64,000 nucleotides of DNA from Plantago ovata (taxonomy: Eukaryota > Streptophyta > Magnoliopsida > Lamiales > Plantaginaceae): contig CM051456.1 in assembly GCA_028274465.1 (NCBI GenBank), positions 74,138,753-74,202,752 on the forward strand. The letters run 5' to 3'. Made by a program: the position numbers and the translations under genes. Position 1 is the stretch's first letter. Every line of letters begins with the position of its first letter. Under the pieces are notes generated by a model. That model made no database searches. It saw only the letters and a list, made by a program, of their open reading frames with translations, and was not told the DNA's origin. This document shows positions 10,987 through 22,686 of this stretch, in pieces.

Positions 10987-11862
10987 TACAATTAAAGATT
11001 ATATTTTAGAAATATAATAGAGGTTTGATTTGAAAGGATATGTTAATTTAGAATTAATATATGCACATGGGCAAAATCTACTTGGAGTTTGAATTGCCTT
11101 AGAATTATAAGTGGGTCCCAAAATCGGGACCAACCTAACCCCCCCCCCCCCCTTGGACGCGCGCGCGCAGCAGCAGTAGGGGAAGGAGTTCGACTCCTTC
11201 CTCTATTAGAAGTCAAGGGATAAGTTAGATTTTCCTGATTGAGTTTTAATTTGATTGGGAATGAATCTAGACTTGAATTGGTTTCCTAGTGCGATAAGAA
11301 TTAGATTCTTATTCCTTTATGAAGTCTAATTGATTATTCTTTAGGCATCTATTGACTACTATATATAGTAGACTATTAGAGATCTTTTGTTATGGTTGAT
11401 TTTATGGTTGAACACATTTGATTCAAGATCATTCTTTCTACCAGTTTTCTTAGAGAAAATAAAAGTTCTCCCCTACCTCTCCTCTAGCCACGCGCGCGCC
11501 ACTCCCACGGGAGGAAAACTGTCGCCCCATCTTCTTGGCCACACAAAGAATATCCTAGCATTCTTTCCGATAAGTTGTTCATCCGTGGATACCAAGGTTG
11601 AGGTTCAAGGAGCTGGAAACTAACTTTTATTGTCTTGCAGATAATCAAAGTATTGCAGATATCTTCGACTTCGACGAAGGAGAAGATTCACCGGACTATT
11701 ACGAAGACTTGATACATGTGCTTGCTTTTGGAGTATTGTAAGTCTTCTGATTAACGTGTTTAATATATACGCTATATACATGATCAATTAACATGCATGT
11801 TAAGAAAATTTTGAAATACCGCTGCGTACCCTAGGGGTAACTCTGACCAACTTTTCTTACAG

Positions 11863-11875
11863 TGGTATCGGAGCC
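11863..11875 (+). promoter_or_regulatory. Copia B primer binding site
   Basis: TGGTATCGGAGCC begins one base after the 5' LTR. It is a variant of the TGGTATCAGAGCC site complementary to initiator methionine tRNA used by most plant copia elements. Confidence 0.85.
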
Positions 11876-12090
11876 AGGTTAATTGATTACGTATATACGT
11901 ATATATATGTTATGTGATCTTGTAGTTTATGTGGATGCAATTGATTCTATGATTAATTCGATTTTCAAAAGTTTTGTTTTTATATAAATTTAAAATTTAT
12001 ATTTTTCAAAAAAATATATATTTTAATATATATATATATTTCACCGCCTGCGTGCCGCAGGCGCGGGCGCCTGTGGCCGCAGGCACCCTA

Positions 12091-12115
12091 GGGGACGGGA
12101 CCGAGTCCCGTCCCC
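12091..12115. repeat. GC-rich 11-bp-arm palindrome in the copia B leader
   Basis: GGGGACGGGAC and its exact inverse are separated by CGA, in a local GC island flanked by TATATATA tracts. A strong RNA hairpin is expected, possibly a dimerisation signal (inference). Confidence 0.7.
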
Positions 12116-12599
12116 GTATATAATATATATATATATATATTTTTGGGTTGGACCCAAAATCGAATTTTGGAAATTTTGAAGATTGAATTTTATATTTGGA
12201 ATATAAATATGATTTAATTGTAATTATTGTTAACTAGAGGGGTTAAATTTAATTAGTATTAAGTTAAGGGGCTTATTGTGATTTATCAATTTATTGTTTA
12301 TTACAAATAAGTCCTTCTACTTTTGAATTTTAAATTTAACACCTCCAAGGTTTCGAAAATTACAATTGAGTCCTTTGGGTTTTCGAAAATTGATACCTGG
12401 TCAATAGAATTTTTGAATTTTTCAATCTAGTCCAAATTTTCAATTTTTCATAAAGATTATAAGTATGGGATTATAATTTTCATAATGACATTATGAAGTC
12501 ATTTGGCATCCACATAGGCTACTATTTGTTTGTATGCTCAATATGTTATTGTTTGACAATGCATGTTTAAATACCACGTATTTTACTTTCCGTTCGACC

Positions 12600-12775
12600 G
12601 CTATGCATGCGAGGGTAGGCGGCGCCCTCTTATTTGTCGGACCGTATATTTTTATGTATGGGTAGGCGGCGCCCATTATGTGCTTGACCGCGTTTAGAAC
12701 TAGAATGGATAGGCGACATCCATTACATGTAGACCGCTCATGCATGATGGGTAGGCGGCGCCCTTATTTGTTTGT
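12600..12775. repeat. Four-unit tandem repeat in the copia B leader
   Basis: GGGTAGGCGGCGCCC occurs at 12613, 12660 and 12749, with a decayed unit GGATAGGCGACATCC at 12707. Spacing is 42-47 bp. Each unit also holds a GACCGC/GACCG word. Confidence 0.75.
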
Positions 12776-13326
12776 AGATGACTGATAACAACCCTCAAGC
12801 TACAAGCCCCAACCAATATAAGTGCAGAAATATGTACACGTATGTGTTTTTGAGATGCTTTCCATGGGGTGCTTTAATTTTGAACTTTCATTGCGTTTCC
12901 CTGTATTGGCGACCTCGTCTTGCAGACTCGCAGTGATCGTCAGATTAGAGTAAGCCTATGGTTATAACTTACTGCATGTTGTATCTAGCGACCTCGATAG
13001 GTACAATATGTAGAGCATCGGGTTAAATTAGATTTAACACCCAAGAGTTGCGTGACGCAATTGGATAGTCCTACCGGTCATATTATGCTATGCGACCAGC
13101 CCCCGTTGGAGTATAGCATAGTAAGGATTTGGATCTTGGCCACTACGGTAACTTGTTGGACATTACTCGTATGTTTGTTTTGGCGGCAATCATATGTGAA
13201 AATAGTGGAAGCTAAACAGCTAAAGGACCTTGTTGTTTAGTTATGTTGACTGTGTATTTAGAAATAGTATTTCAATAGTTGATTTATTATTTTCGATCTA
13301 TACTATTTCTCCTTAGGAAAACAAAA

Positions 13327-16300
13327 ATGGCGAGTATCTCGCTCCGTGTTGTCTTAGAGAAGCAAATTTGGACCGGACCAAACTTCCTAGATTGAATCAG
13401 GAATATTCGTTTGGTGTTGAGGTACGAAAAGATTGAGTACGTCTTAGACGAGGCTATTCCCGTGTGTCCCGAGAATCAGACTGCCGATCAGGTTGCTGCT
13501 TGGAATCAAGCCAACAAGGCAAAGTCTGATAAGCATCATGAGGATGCTAGATACGCGCAGTGTATTATGCTGGCGGCAATGAGCAATGAGCTGCAGAGAC
13601 AACATGAAAGCATGTTGCCGTATGAGAAGCTGAAGCATCTTGAGTCGCTCTTTAAGACGACAGCCAGAAGTGTTGAATTTGATTTGATCAAAGAGATACA
13701 CAGATGCAAGCTCAATGAAGGAGGGAACATGTCTGGACATGTTCTCAAAATGATTGGTCTCTTTGAGAAGCTTGTCAATGTCGGTGGCAAGCTGGAGAAT
13801 AAGATCATGGTGATCTTTGTCCTTCAATCATTGTCGAGTTCGTATTCGCAGTTCATCATTAACTACATGATGAATGCGAAGGACGTTACACTGCCCGAGC
13901 TCCATAATCTGCTGAAGACATATGATCAAACTCTTCCTAAGAAGGAGAAATCGATCATGTATGTTGGGCAACCGTCTAACCCAAACCCAAGAAACAAAGG
14001 TGCTAAGGGTAAGGGAAAGTCGGGAGCCAAGGCTAACACTTCGAGTGATAGGCCTAAGCGTCTGAACCAGAAAAGGAAGTTCAAGAGGAGCGGAAAGGTA
14101 CGCACAGATGAATGCCTTTTCTGTAAGCAGAAAGGGCATTGGAAGAAAGATTGCCCTAAGCTAAGGGCAGATCAAGCTAAGAAGCCGCCGACTTCTAGCT
14201 CAGGTATGTTTGTTATTGAAATGAACATGACTACTTTTGACTCCAATGGTTGGGTATTAGATACAGCTTGTGGCTCACACATTTGTAATAATGTGCAGAG
14301 GCTAATTGAACACAGGCTAGTCAAGCAAGGTGAAATCGACTTGCATGTTGGGAACGGCAATCCAGTTGAAGCCAAACGCATTGGACGCTGCAAGATAGAT
14401 TTACCTTCAGGACAATGTTTAGAACTTGATAACGTTTATTTTGTTCCATCCATTGTCAGAAATATTATTTTCATTCCATTGTTGGACAATTTGGGTTTTT
14501 CCTTTCGATTTGCTAATAATACTTGTTAGTTTTCGTTAAATGACCAGTATTATGGAAAAGCTCGCTTGGTGAATGGTTTATATATTTTGCAAAGTAGTCT
14601 ACCTTTATTTCAAATACATAACAAACAACCGTCTTCAAGTAGGAAGAATAATCCATCTTATCTATGGCATTGTCGGCTAGGCCATATCAATGAAACACGG
14701 ATTCAAAGACTAAGGAAGTTGGACTACTTAGAACCATTTGATTTTGAATCATATGGTACATGCGAATCATGTGTTAAGGGTAAGATGACGAACAAACCTT
14801 TTGTTGGACAAGGTGTTCGTGCCACTCGCTGCTTAGAGCTCATACATACCGATGTATGTGGACCTTTTAAAGTCCAAGCACGTGGAGGTTATCCTTACTT
14901 CGTTACCTTTACTGACGATTTCTCAAGGTATGGATACATTTATCTTATGAAGAATAAATCCGAGACCTTTGGGAAATTCAAGGAGTTTAGGAATGAGGTC
15001 GAGAATGAATTGAACCTAAGGATAGTCACTCTTCGATCAGATCGAGGAGGTGAATACCTTAGTGAAGAATTTATCGACTACTTGAAGGAGAATGGAATTC
15101 AATCGCAATGGACCCCTCCTGGAACACCACAACTAAATGGTGTGTCTGGGAGAAGGAATCGAACCCTGCTAGACATGGTGAGATCAATGATTGGATTCTC
15201 GACTCTTCCAAAATATCTATGGGGATATGCGCTACAAACTGTAATCTACATTCTGAACCGTGTACCATCTAAATCAGTGGAGAAAACTCCTTATGAGTTA
15301 TGGAAAGGAAATAAGCCCTCACTGGGCTATCTTAGACCTTGGGGCTGTCCTGCGATAGTAAAATTGATGTTCACTGATAAGTTAGATACCAAGGGTGTCA
15401 AAGTATATTTCATAGGCTATCCTCGTCAGACGAGAGGCTATGAATTCTATCATGCTGAAGATCACAAGGTGATAGTATCTAGAAACGTCAAGTTTTTAGA
15501 AGCAGAATACCTCGAAGAAGAGAAGTTAGATGATATGATAGAACTTGAAGAAATTCAAGACTTTGACACGCGCGAACATGAGTTCTCTAAATCTTCTGAT
15601 TTGGACTCAAGTTCAGTGGGAGCTTTCGAAGCAGACAAGGGTAATGATATGACACTTGCTAGGCATGTCATAGTCAGTGGGAGTCCTGTGATTAGATCAA
15701 CAGTTGAAACCACACCAATAGAACCCGTTGTCAATCAACCTGTGCAACAAGTTGCACAAGAGCAGCCTCCCGCAAGGGAACGGGGTCGCAGCACGCGACC
15801 GGCTTCATCAGTGCCCACTGATAATGTTCGTGTTACACGAAGCTAGAAAAGAAAAGCACCAGAAACGCCAACAGAAGCACCAGTCGAGCTCCGTAGGTCG
15901 AAGAGGATCCCAAAAGGACCTCAGAAACAAAGCCTTATGATAGAAGACATCAGTGAACTTGATGTTGGCTTATCAGATCGGGAAGACCCCGAGACCTACA
16001 AAGAGGCAATACATGATATTGACTCAGACAAACGGCCAGAGGCCATGGAATTGGAAATGGACTCCATGTACCTGAACCAAGTTTGGAGCTTGGTAGACTT
16101 GCCCCAAGGGGTTAGACCTATTGGGTGCAAATGGGTCTTTAAACGAAAGACAGATGCCGATGGCAAGGTACAAACGCACAAAGCTAGGCTTGTGGCGAAA
16201 GGCTACACGCAAAGGTATGGCATCGATTACGATGAAACCTTTTCACCGGTAGCAAAGTTGAAGTCCATTTGAATTCTACTTGCGATAGCTGCCTACTATG

Positions 16301-17561
16301 ATTATGAGATCTGGCAGATGGATGTAAGGACTGCCTTCCTCAATGGCAACCTTGAGGAAGAGGTCTATATGGTACAGCCGAAAGGTTTTATTAGTAAAAC
16401 CAGGCCAACTGCTGTATGCAATTTTAGAGATTCATCTATGGGCTAAAGCAAGCGTCTAGGAGCTGGAATATCCGCTTTGATGAAGCTGTCAAATCGTTTC
16501 ACTTCGTCAAAAGCGTAGAAGATCCCTGTGTCTACACTAGGCACAGCGACAAGGGAGTCGTTTTCATGATCATTTATGTTGATGACAATTTGATCAAGGG
16601 AAATAATGTCTCTATGCTAGAAGAGACTAAAGTTTGGTTATCAAGTACCTTCTCAATGAAGGACTTGGGTGAAGCGAACTACATCCTAGGGATAAAGATC
16701 TATAGAGATCGGTCCAAGAGGATGTTAGGATTGACACAGTCCACCTACATCGACAAAATACTGAAGCGTTATAAGATGGACGACTCAAGGAGAGGCTTTC
16801 TCCCAGATAGGCATGGGATCGTGCTATCAGTTAAGAATAGTCCTAAAACTGATGAAGAAAGAAAGGCAATGAGTCGTGTGCCCTATGCTTCGGCAGTAGG
16901 GTCTATTATGTATGCAATGAATTGCACAAGGCCAGATGTGGCATATGCGCTTAGTGTCACTTGTCGACAACAACAGAATCCAGGAGTACCTCACTGGACT
17001 ACTGTAAAGAACATTCTTAAGTACCTTCGACGGACTAAGGAAATGTTCTTGGTGTTTGGTGGAGAACCAGAATTAAAGATGTCTGGTTATGTCGACGCTG
17101 GATTTGAATCAGATCCTGATGACTTTAAGTCACAGACAGGATACGTATTCAAATTTAACGGAGGAGTTGTCTGTTGGAAGAGTTCTAAGCAAGTCACGAT
17201 TGCTGACTCATCCACAGAAGCCGAGTACATTGCTGCATCAGAAGCATTAAAAGAAGTTGTCTGGATTTCAGAGTTCTTGAAGGAATTGAGGGTTGTTCCT
17301 GCTCCTAGTCCAATAACGATTTATTGTGACAACACGAGCGACGTCGCTCAAGACAAGGAGCCTAGATCTACAAACAAGAACAAACAAGTACTTAGAAAGT
17401 ATCACGTTATACGTGAGATTATTGATAGAGGAGAAGTTAGTATAGAACGTGTCTCAACCACGGACAACGTGGCAGATCCTTTCACCAAGGTCTTATCAGT
17501 GGATGTCCACTTAAGACATTATGCTAATCTAGGTATTAAGCATAAAGGTGATTGGCTCTAG
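13327..17561 (+). pseudogene. Copia B gag-pol polyprotein gene, inactivated
   Basis: One reading frame encodes, in order, gag (from ATG 13327), zinc knuckle CLFCKQKGHWKKDC, protease (LDTACGSHIC), the pre-integrase finger, integrase (HTDVCGPF...RSDRGGEY), RT with catalytic YVDD (16575-16586) and RNase H ending near 17561. Breaks visible: stops at 13393-13395, 14527-14529, 15844-15846 and 16270-16272, all in the same frame, and a one-base shift near 16420-16435. The integrase position that normally holds the third catalytic acid reads Gly (15148-15150), and the protease has Ala after the Asp-Thr. The element cannot make its own proteins. Relatives with the same architecture are abundant in eudicots. 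Confidence 0.92.
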
Positions 17562-17562
17562 T

Positions 17563-17575
17563 CCAAGTGGGAGAT
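17563..17575 (+). promoter_or_regulatory. Copia B polypurine tract
   Basis: CCAAGTGGGAGAT lies between the gag-pol stop and the 3' LTR start TGATAG, the usual plus-strand primer position. Confidence 0.8.
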
Positions 17576-19686
17576 TGATAGTGTATATGTCCTAGAGACA
17601 ATCTTTATTAAGGGCAAATAGCCCTTATTAAGGGCATATATGTACTATTACACAGGTCAACGTAATATAATATATGTTTGTTGTTTGACTATTGAGTATC
17701 ACTTTCATATTTATATTACACCAGGCATACAACATGTCATATCTCTATTCCTGTCTGTATTGATATTAAACATGTCCCCTCGGATAGATGACCGATCACA
17801 CAGATAGTGGGAGTTATGTGAGTTATCATCTATCCCAAACTCTCCCTAGTCGAGGTTCATCTCGGATGTTGTGGTCTGAATGAACCGACGAAGACTAGTA
17901 TGCGTGGAGGTTATACTTGTTAGAGCAAGTGTGAGCCGATCCCACGGCCACGGAACGGATTGTTGGACAATCAAGAAACGTTCCCATAACTCCGCATAGT
18001 TGTTCGAAGGGTGATTACCGAACAATGGAAGTACCCACCGGAAACTCCCATCGATGTATACTCTACACCGAAGTGTCTATGGGAACCGGAAAGTTGTCGA
18101 AGTGATGCCAGTCGTACTTTGGACTTATAGGACTTTATCATCACATTTGTTGCCCCATATCCTTGGTGGACCCGTCGATGTCAGCTCTGAATAAGCAGTT
18201 GACCCAAGACACGATCCAGGATTATGGCTACATACAAATGGGGATGATAAGTGATTCTGTGAAGGATTCATCTCTCATGTGTAGCACATGAGAGCACTGC
18301 TCATAGTCGTTCATAGTTGTGATTGGTTAAACCGCTAGCCAGCGTATCAATATTATTATGATAGTCATAATAGATATTGGATTCACCAAGCAACTCACTG
18401 AAGACGCCCATGGATGTATTATTGGGATAGACACTTCATCGATCCTAGATGCATTCGAGTCAGTCAGATGAAGGGACGTTACCATCGCCGCGTTGAGCGC
18501 AACAGACTTCACAACGAAAGGGTTTGCTTTGAGAAACCTTTCAAACGTCCTCATGTATTAATATTGCAAATGGAACCGTCTAGGAATTTCATTTTGCCTA
18601 GTCTAGGACTTGCTTAATACAATGAGGCCCTATGGGTCACACTATGTGGTGATTCAGCTTATCCGAATATCTTTGAAGATGGAATCGCAATTAATTTAGA
18701 ATTAATTGTGATTGATGGATTATAATTGATTTGGAATTAATTATAATAATTTGTGGCTCAACTAATGATTTGGAATTATTAATTGAATTGGCTGATTAAT
18801 TGTATTTTATGTAAATACAATTAAAGATTATATTTTCGAAATATAATAGATGTTTGATTTGAAAGGATATGTTAATTTAGAATTAATATATGCACATGGG
18901 CAAAATCTACTTGGAGTTTGAATTGCCTTAGAATTATAAGTGGGTCCCAAAATCGGGACCAACCTAACCCCCCCCCCTTGGACGCGCGCGCGCAGCAGCA
19001 GTAGGGGAAGGAGTTCGACTCCTTCCTCTATTAGAAGTCAAGGGATAAGTTAGATTTTCCTAATTGAGTTTTAATTTGATTGGGAATGAATCTAGACTTG
19101 AATTGGTTTCCTAGTGCGATAAGAATTAGATTCTTATTCCTTTATGAAGTCTAATTGATTATTCTTTAGGCTTCTATTGACTACTATATATAGTAGACTA
19201 TTAGAGAGCTTTTGTTATGGTTGATTTTATGGTTGAACACATTTGATTCAAGATCATTATTTCTACCAGTTTTCTTAGAGAAAATAAAAGCTCTCCCCTA
19301 CCTCTCCTCTAGCCACGCGTACGCCACTCCCACCGGAGGAAAACTGCCGCCCCATCTTCTTGGTCACACAAAGAATATCCTAGCATTCTTTCCGATAAGA
19401 TGTTCATCCGTGGATACCAAGGTTGAGGTTCAAGGAGCTGGAAACTAACTTTTATTGTCTTGCAGATAATCAAAGTATTGCAGATATCTTCGACTTCGAC
19501 GAAGGAGAAGATTCACCGGACTATTACGAAGACTTGATACCTGTGCTTGCTTTTGGAGTATTGTAATTCTTATGATTAGCGTGTTTAATATATACGCTAT
19601 ATACATGATCAATTAACCTGCATGTTAAGAAAATTTTGAAATTCCGCTGCGTACCCTAGGGGTAACTCTGACCAACTTTTCTTACA
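17576..19686 (+). repeat. Copia B 3' LTR (uninterrupted)
   Basis: A 2111-bp LTR from TGATAGTGTATATG to TTCTTACA. It preserves the empty site (TACAATTAA once, about 18818) of the Mutator-like insertion found in the 5' LTR. Confidence 0.9.
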
Positions 19687-20152
19687 ATTTGTCCCCCATT
19701 CCAAGTATGAGTTGAAAACTTATGCTTGGATTATAATCAAGAGCGTCCGCGCTTAATCTTCGGAAACAGGTATCAAGTGTCAAGTGACCTCCTTTTGGAA
19801 TTTTCCGTCTAAGAGTGAATATCTTGCTGGTGATGCCCTGCATAATTTTGTACGTAGATTGGAGCTTGGAATTGGAGTTCATGAAGTTGGAGACTTGCTC
19901 CAACTTTATCCACTCGTAATTTTTCATGTTGGTTTCTGCAAAAAGTTATTGGACCCCCTTGGGGAGGGGGGCGTTAAACCGACTTGCTTAACCGGGTTAG
20001 GTGACCGGCTAGCCCCTAGTCAAATCGGTGTATTTTAAATAAGAAATCAATCTCAAAAGATAGTTTTTAATCGTACCTCGGATGATGGACATTTTGAAGT
20101 GTTGTGCTTGTCTCTCCATCAGGTGACCATTTGGAAGCATTGAGGTGCTTGT
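19687..20152 (-). other. Tat-like element DNA between gag and the copia B insertion
   Basis: It follows the gag stop on the minus strand and has no coding frame. No protease motif or RT follows gag. Confidence 0.6.
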
Positions 20153-21589
20153 CTATCTCGTATCAAAGTGATGATGTTGACGATCTATGTTGGAATTTGG
20201 GTTCGCCGCATGGAATTTTGTATCTCGGAAAGTGTAAGGATCTTGTATTCTCTCTGTCGAATATGGTCTACTCCGGTAGTCAGGATTTCTTCGCTCAACC
20301 CGTCGGTCATTTTTTGGACCTTTGTGGTCATCTCGGCTTGATGTGTATCTTTTGTTCGCATTGTCCTCCTCCCATTTGATTTGTGCCCAAGCTTTGGCGA
20401 GCACATCTTCCATAGTTCGACAAGGATACATGGTGAGTTCTTTGTAGAGTCCTGAATTTGGCGGCAACCCTTTTCGGAAGGCATTTATTGCGGTATCTTT
20501 GTTGCAGTTGGGGATTGACACCTTTTCCTCATTAAACCTGCCTACATAATCTCGAAGAGACTCATTAGGGCGTTGTCCGATGCTATACAAGTCGTCCGAC
20601 ATTTTTAATAATTTGCGACTACTGGCATACTGTTCTACAAAGCAGTCGACTAACTGAGCAAAAGAGCTAATAGAATTGTTAGGGAGATTGGTATACCATC
20701 GTAGTGTCGGACCTACCAAACTGGATCCAAATCCTTTGTACATGCATGCTTCGCGGAGATCCCGAGGAATGGCAATAGTGAACATACGCTGTTTGTATTG
20801 AGAAACGTGGTCGTCCGGACCCGTCGTCCCATCATACTGCTTCATGGTTGGAAATTTGAACTTTGTAGGCATCTCCACCAATGCGATGGCATTCACGAAT
20901 GGTGAGTCTGCAAAGCTGTTTGGTAAGCTTTTCTTGATCGGGGCTGGCACTCCAGGGATCCTTTGGATCAGTTCTTCAAGGCCTTTGAGTTTGGAGGCGA
21001 ACTCGTCATTCTGATTACTACCTGCATTTCCAGTTAGAAGCGTCAGTGAAGGATTGATGCGAGTAATGCCACTTACATTGTGATTTTGCTGTTGATTATC
21101 AGCATATCTTTGAACGCTGATATCATCAAAGGCGACCCTCCTATTCTCTTCAGCAGGAATGGGTTGCGAAGCCGGCCCACTAGGGCGGCTGGACACTTGA
21201 GTGATTGGAGGAATGGGAGTCACCCCCTCCGAGTCCTCGAATGTTAAGCGACGGGCTTCGACCTGACGGGGCGGCGGATTGGCTACGTCGGAATCCTGGC
21301 GAACTGGGAGAGATGAGCCCCCTTCCCGGATTTGAAAATTATTTTCCGGCTGAAAGTTGGCGGCAGAATGATTGTGTTGGATCAGCGTTTCGACCCTTTC
21401 CTTCAAAGCCATGCATGTTTTCCTCGCGGACAACATGGTTTTCCGATTCCAACTGATGGATTTGGCAGCATTCTCCTGCATTTGGGCGGCAAGGGCTCGG
21501 AGTTGCGCATTGACGGTACCGGCGTCAAGCTCATCAGTTACGGTCACATTATCTAGGTGTGCCATGTCGATTTGTTGATTGCTAATCAA
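20153..21589 (-). CDS. Gag protein of the Tat-like gypsy element
   Basis: The frame encodes 478 residues. An N-terminal low-complexity, P/Q/S-rich part (about 1-230) is followed by a retrotransposon-gag domain from about 240, with VEMPTKFKFPTMKQYDGTTG, then GPTLRWYTNLPNNSI, FVEQYASS and GRFNEEKVSI. Gag assembles the particle that packages element RNA. The C-terminus is basic and ends without a zinc knuckle, and no protease follows. The frame is fully open, unusual beside the other decayed genes here, so it may be recently active or under retention. MAHLDN eight codons downstream is an alternative start. The best comparison is plant Tat/Retand-type gag. Confidence 0.8.
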   Translation of the reverse strand: MISNQQIDMAHLDNVTVTDELDAGTVNAQLRALAAQMQENAAKSISWNRKTMLSARKTCMALKERVETLIQHNHSAANFQPENNFQIREGGSSLPVRQDSDVANPPPRQVEARRLTFEDSEGVTPIPPITQVSSRPSGPASQPIPAEENRRVAFDDISVQRYADNQQQNHNVSGITRINPSLTLLTGNAGSNQNDEFASKLKGLEELIQRIPGVPAPIKKSLPNSFADSPFVNAIALVEMPTKFKFPTMKQYDGTTGPDDHVSQYKQRMFTIAIPRDLREACMYKGFGSSLVGPTLRWYTNLPNNSISSFAQLVDCFVEQYASSRKLLKMSDDLYSIGQRPNESLRDYVGRFNEEKVSIPNCNKDTAINAFRKGLPPNSGLYKELTMYPCRTMEDVLAKAWAQIKWEEDNANKRYTSSRDDHKGPKNDRRVERRNPDYRSRPYSTERIQDPYTFRDTKFHAANPNSNIDRQHHHFDTR

Positions 21590-21609
21590 ATGTCCTTTTT
21601 GATATTTGG

Positions 21610-21628
21610 GTTCCCACAGACGGCGCCA
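21610..21628 (-). promoter_or_regulatory. Primer binding site of the Tat-like element
   Basis: TGGCGCCGTCTGTGGGAAC on the minus strand lies three bases inside the 5' LTR. It ends in a tRNA 3'-terminus complement (TGG). This type of site is common in Tat-lineage elements, and tRNA-Arg is the likely primer. Confidence 0.75.
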
Positions 21629-21631
21629 AAT

Positions 21632-22686
21632 TGTAGATGCTTAGAAATCTACAATTGATACTTGGTAATTCGCGGGCACCAATTACCTGCGAGACAAAGG
21701 ATTAGCAAAACTAAAGTGTGGCGACCTGCAAGATTAACGATCGAAAGCGTGAGGTTCCACTGGGACACCGGTGTGGTGCCGACCGTATGGACTCCGACGC
21801 TCAAGTTAGCGAATTTGTGATAATAAAGAATAAAGTAAACTTGCGATTAAAAGTAAATAGATATTTAGCCAGAATCGATGTCGGTGAACGATGAGAAATT
21901 TAGGTCTCCGATGGATGGATTGAAACGACTTAGGGCTCCGGTGGCCAAGATAGATTTCTCTGAGGTTCTAGGTGCCAGACTATGAGTTATTATGGAGCTG
22001 ATTGAATATGTAAGTGGAGACGGTCGGAGTACGGTGGATTTTCTGTAAGTTGATTTTATCAGAGAGTAATTGTAAGTGACGAGCTTGATTCAGTTGCCAT
22101 TCGATGACCTATTCTTTCCCTCAATCCCTTTTTTATATTAAGTCTTGTGGACTCTTTCTTGCCACTTCGTCCATGGTATTTGGGTAGTTAGGTCTGTCTT
22201 GGTCAGAACGTCCAGTGAACGTTGAGGAAGTCGTGATTGTTTGAGAGTTGAGGGAGTTGAGGGAGTCAAGGGGCATTTTGGTCAACAAGTTGCAAGGCAA
22301 CCAAATTACCGTTAGGAGAGCGAACTAATGAGTGATCGCTTTAGTAGTTCGTAGGCGACCTCACTGCTAGGTGGCCTCTCGCTATTGAGGCTCCTCCTTT
22401 GATTTTGATGGTCTTTCAAGGCATTTGGAGACTTCTAAAATATGGCACCAATTTAATATTTATGGGAGGAGGTACCCGACGACTTTTATAGACCCGGTGA
22501 CCTTCGGATGCCAGTTGGTCACCACATGTAGTTAACAATTGGCTCTAATTGAACCGTATACTAATTCGCGATCAAATGGTCAAAATTAGATTGTCATGAG
22601 AGCAATTTGGACTAGTGAACGGACTTTCTACGTAAATAATAAATTGGGTCAACATATGACCAAGTTGACTATTTTTTGCCAATACA
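21632..22686 (-). repeat. 5' LTR of the Tat-like element
   Basis: A 1055-bp LTR, TGTAGATGC...GCCAATACA in plus reading, nearly identical to 6112-7165. It is followed by ATTAT (22687-22691). Confidence 0.88.

Larger units (their letters stand above)
8779..11861 (+). repeat. Copia B 5' LTR (with a Mutator-like insertion)
   Basis: Without the insertion it would be about 2.1 kb, matching 17576-19686. It contains a C run of 14 (11139-11152) against 10 in the other LTR, followed by an alternating GCGCGC stretch. The 67- and 78-codon frames at 9617 and 11387 recur in the other LTR only because the LTRs are copies. Confidence 0.9.
11876..13326 (+). other. Copia B leader (packaging/untranslated region)
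   Basis: About 1.45 kb lies between primer site and gag. There is no convincing gene. It contains TA-dinucleotide runs, a GC-rich hairpin block (12045-12116) and a four-unit tandem repeat (12600-12775). Leaders of this type usually carry dimerisation and packaging signals. Confidence 0.6.
8779..19686 (+). mobile_element. Copia B: Ty1/copia element with long LTRs, coding region inactivated
   Basis: The complete structure is: 5' LTR 8779-11861 (enlarged by a 959-bp insertion), primer site TGGTATCGGAGCC (11863-11875), a long leader, one gag-pol frame (13327-17561, broken), polypurine tract and 3' LTR 17576-19686. LTRs begin TGATAGTGTATATG and end TTCTTACA and look about 98% alike by eye, so insertion was fairly recent. 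Domain order gag, zinc knuckle, protease, integrase, RT, RNase H is that of Pseudoviridae-type copia elements. It lies inside the Tat-like element. The sub-lineage was not determined. Confidence 0.9.
6112..22686 (-). mobile_element. Tat-like Ty3/gypsy element, gag-only, interrupted by copia B
   Basis: Two LTRs of about 1055 bp (6112-7165 and 21632-22686) in direct orientation are flanked by ATTAT on both sides (6107-6111 and 22687-22691). Read on the minus strand the order is 5' LTR, primer site TGGCGCCGTCTGTGGGAAC, gag (21589-20153), non-coding DNA, a 28-bp minisatellite, polypurine tract and 3' LTR. After removing copia B the internal part is only about 3.5 kb. It has no protease, RT, RNase H or integrase. 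This is the TR-GAG type of non-autonomous element. The lineage call rests on gag style and the primer site. Confidence 0.85.

Noticed and set aside
11178-11202. GGAAGGAGTTCGACTCCTTCC hairpin resembling a tRNA arm
   Set aside because: No acceptor, D or anticodon arms around it, and it lies inside an LTR.
11387-11623. 78-codon frame recurring at 19212-19448
   Set aside because: Also inside the LTR pair of copia B; not an independent gene.
13444-13827. 127-codon minus-strand frame
   Set aside because: Antisense shadow of copia B gag.
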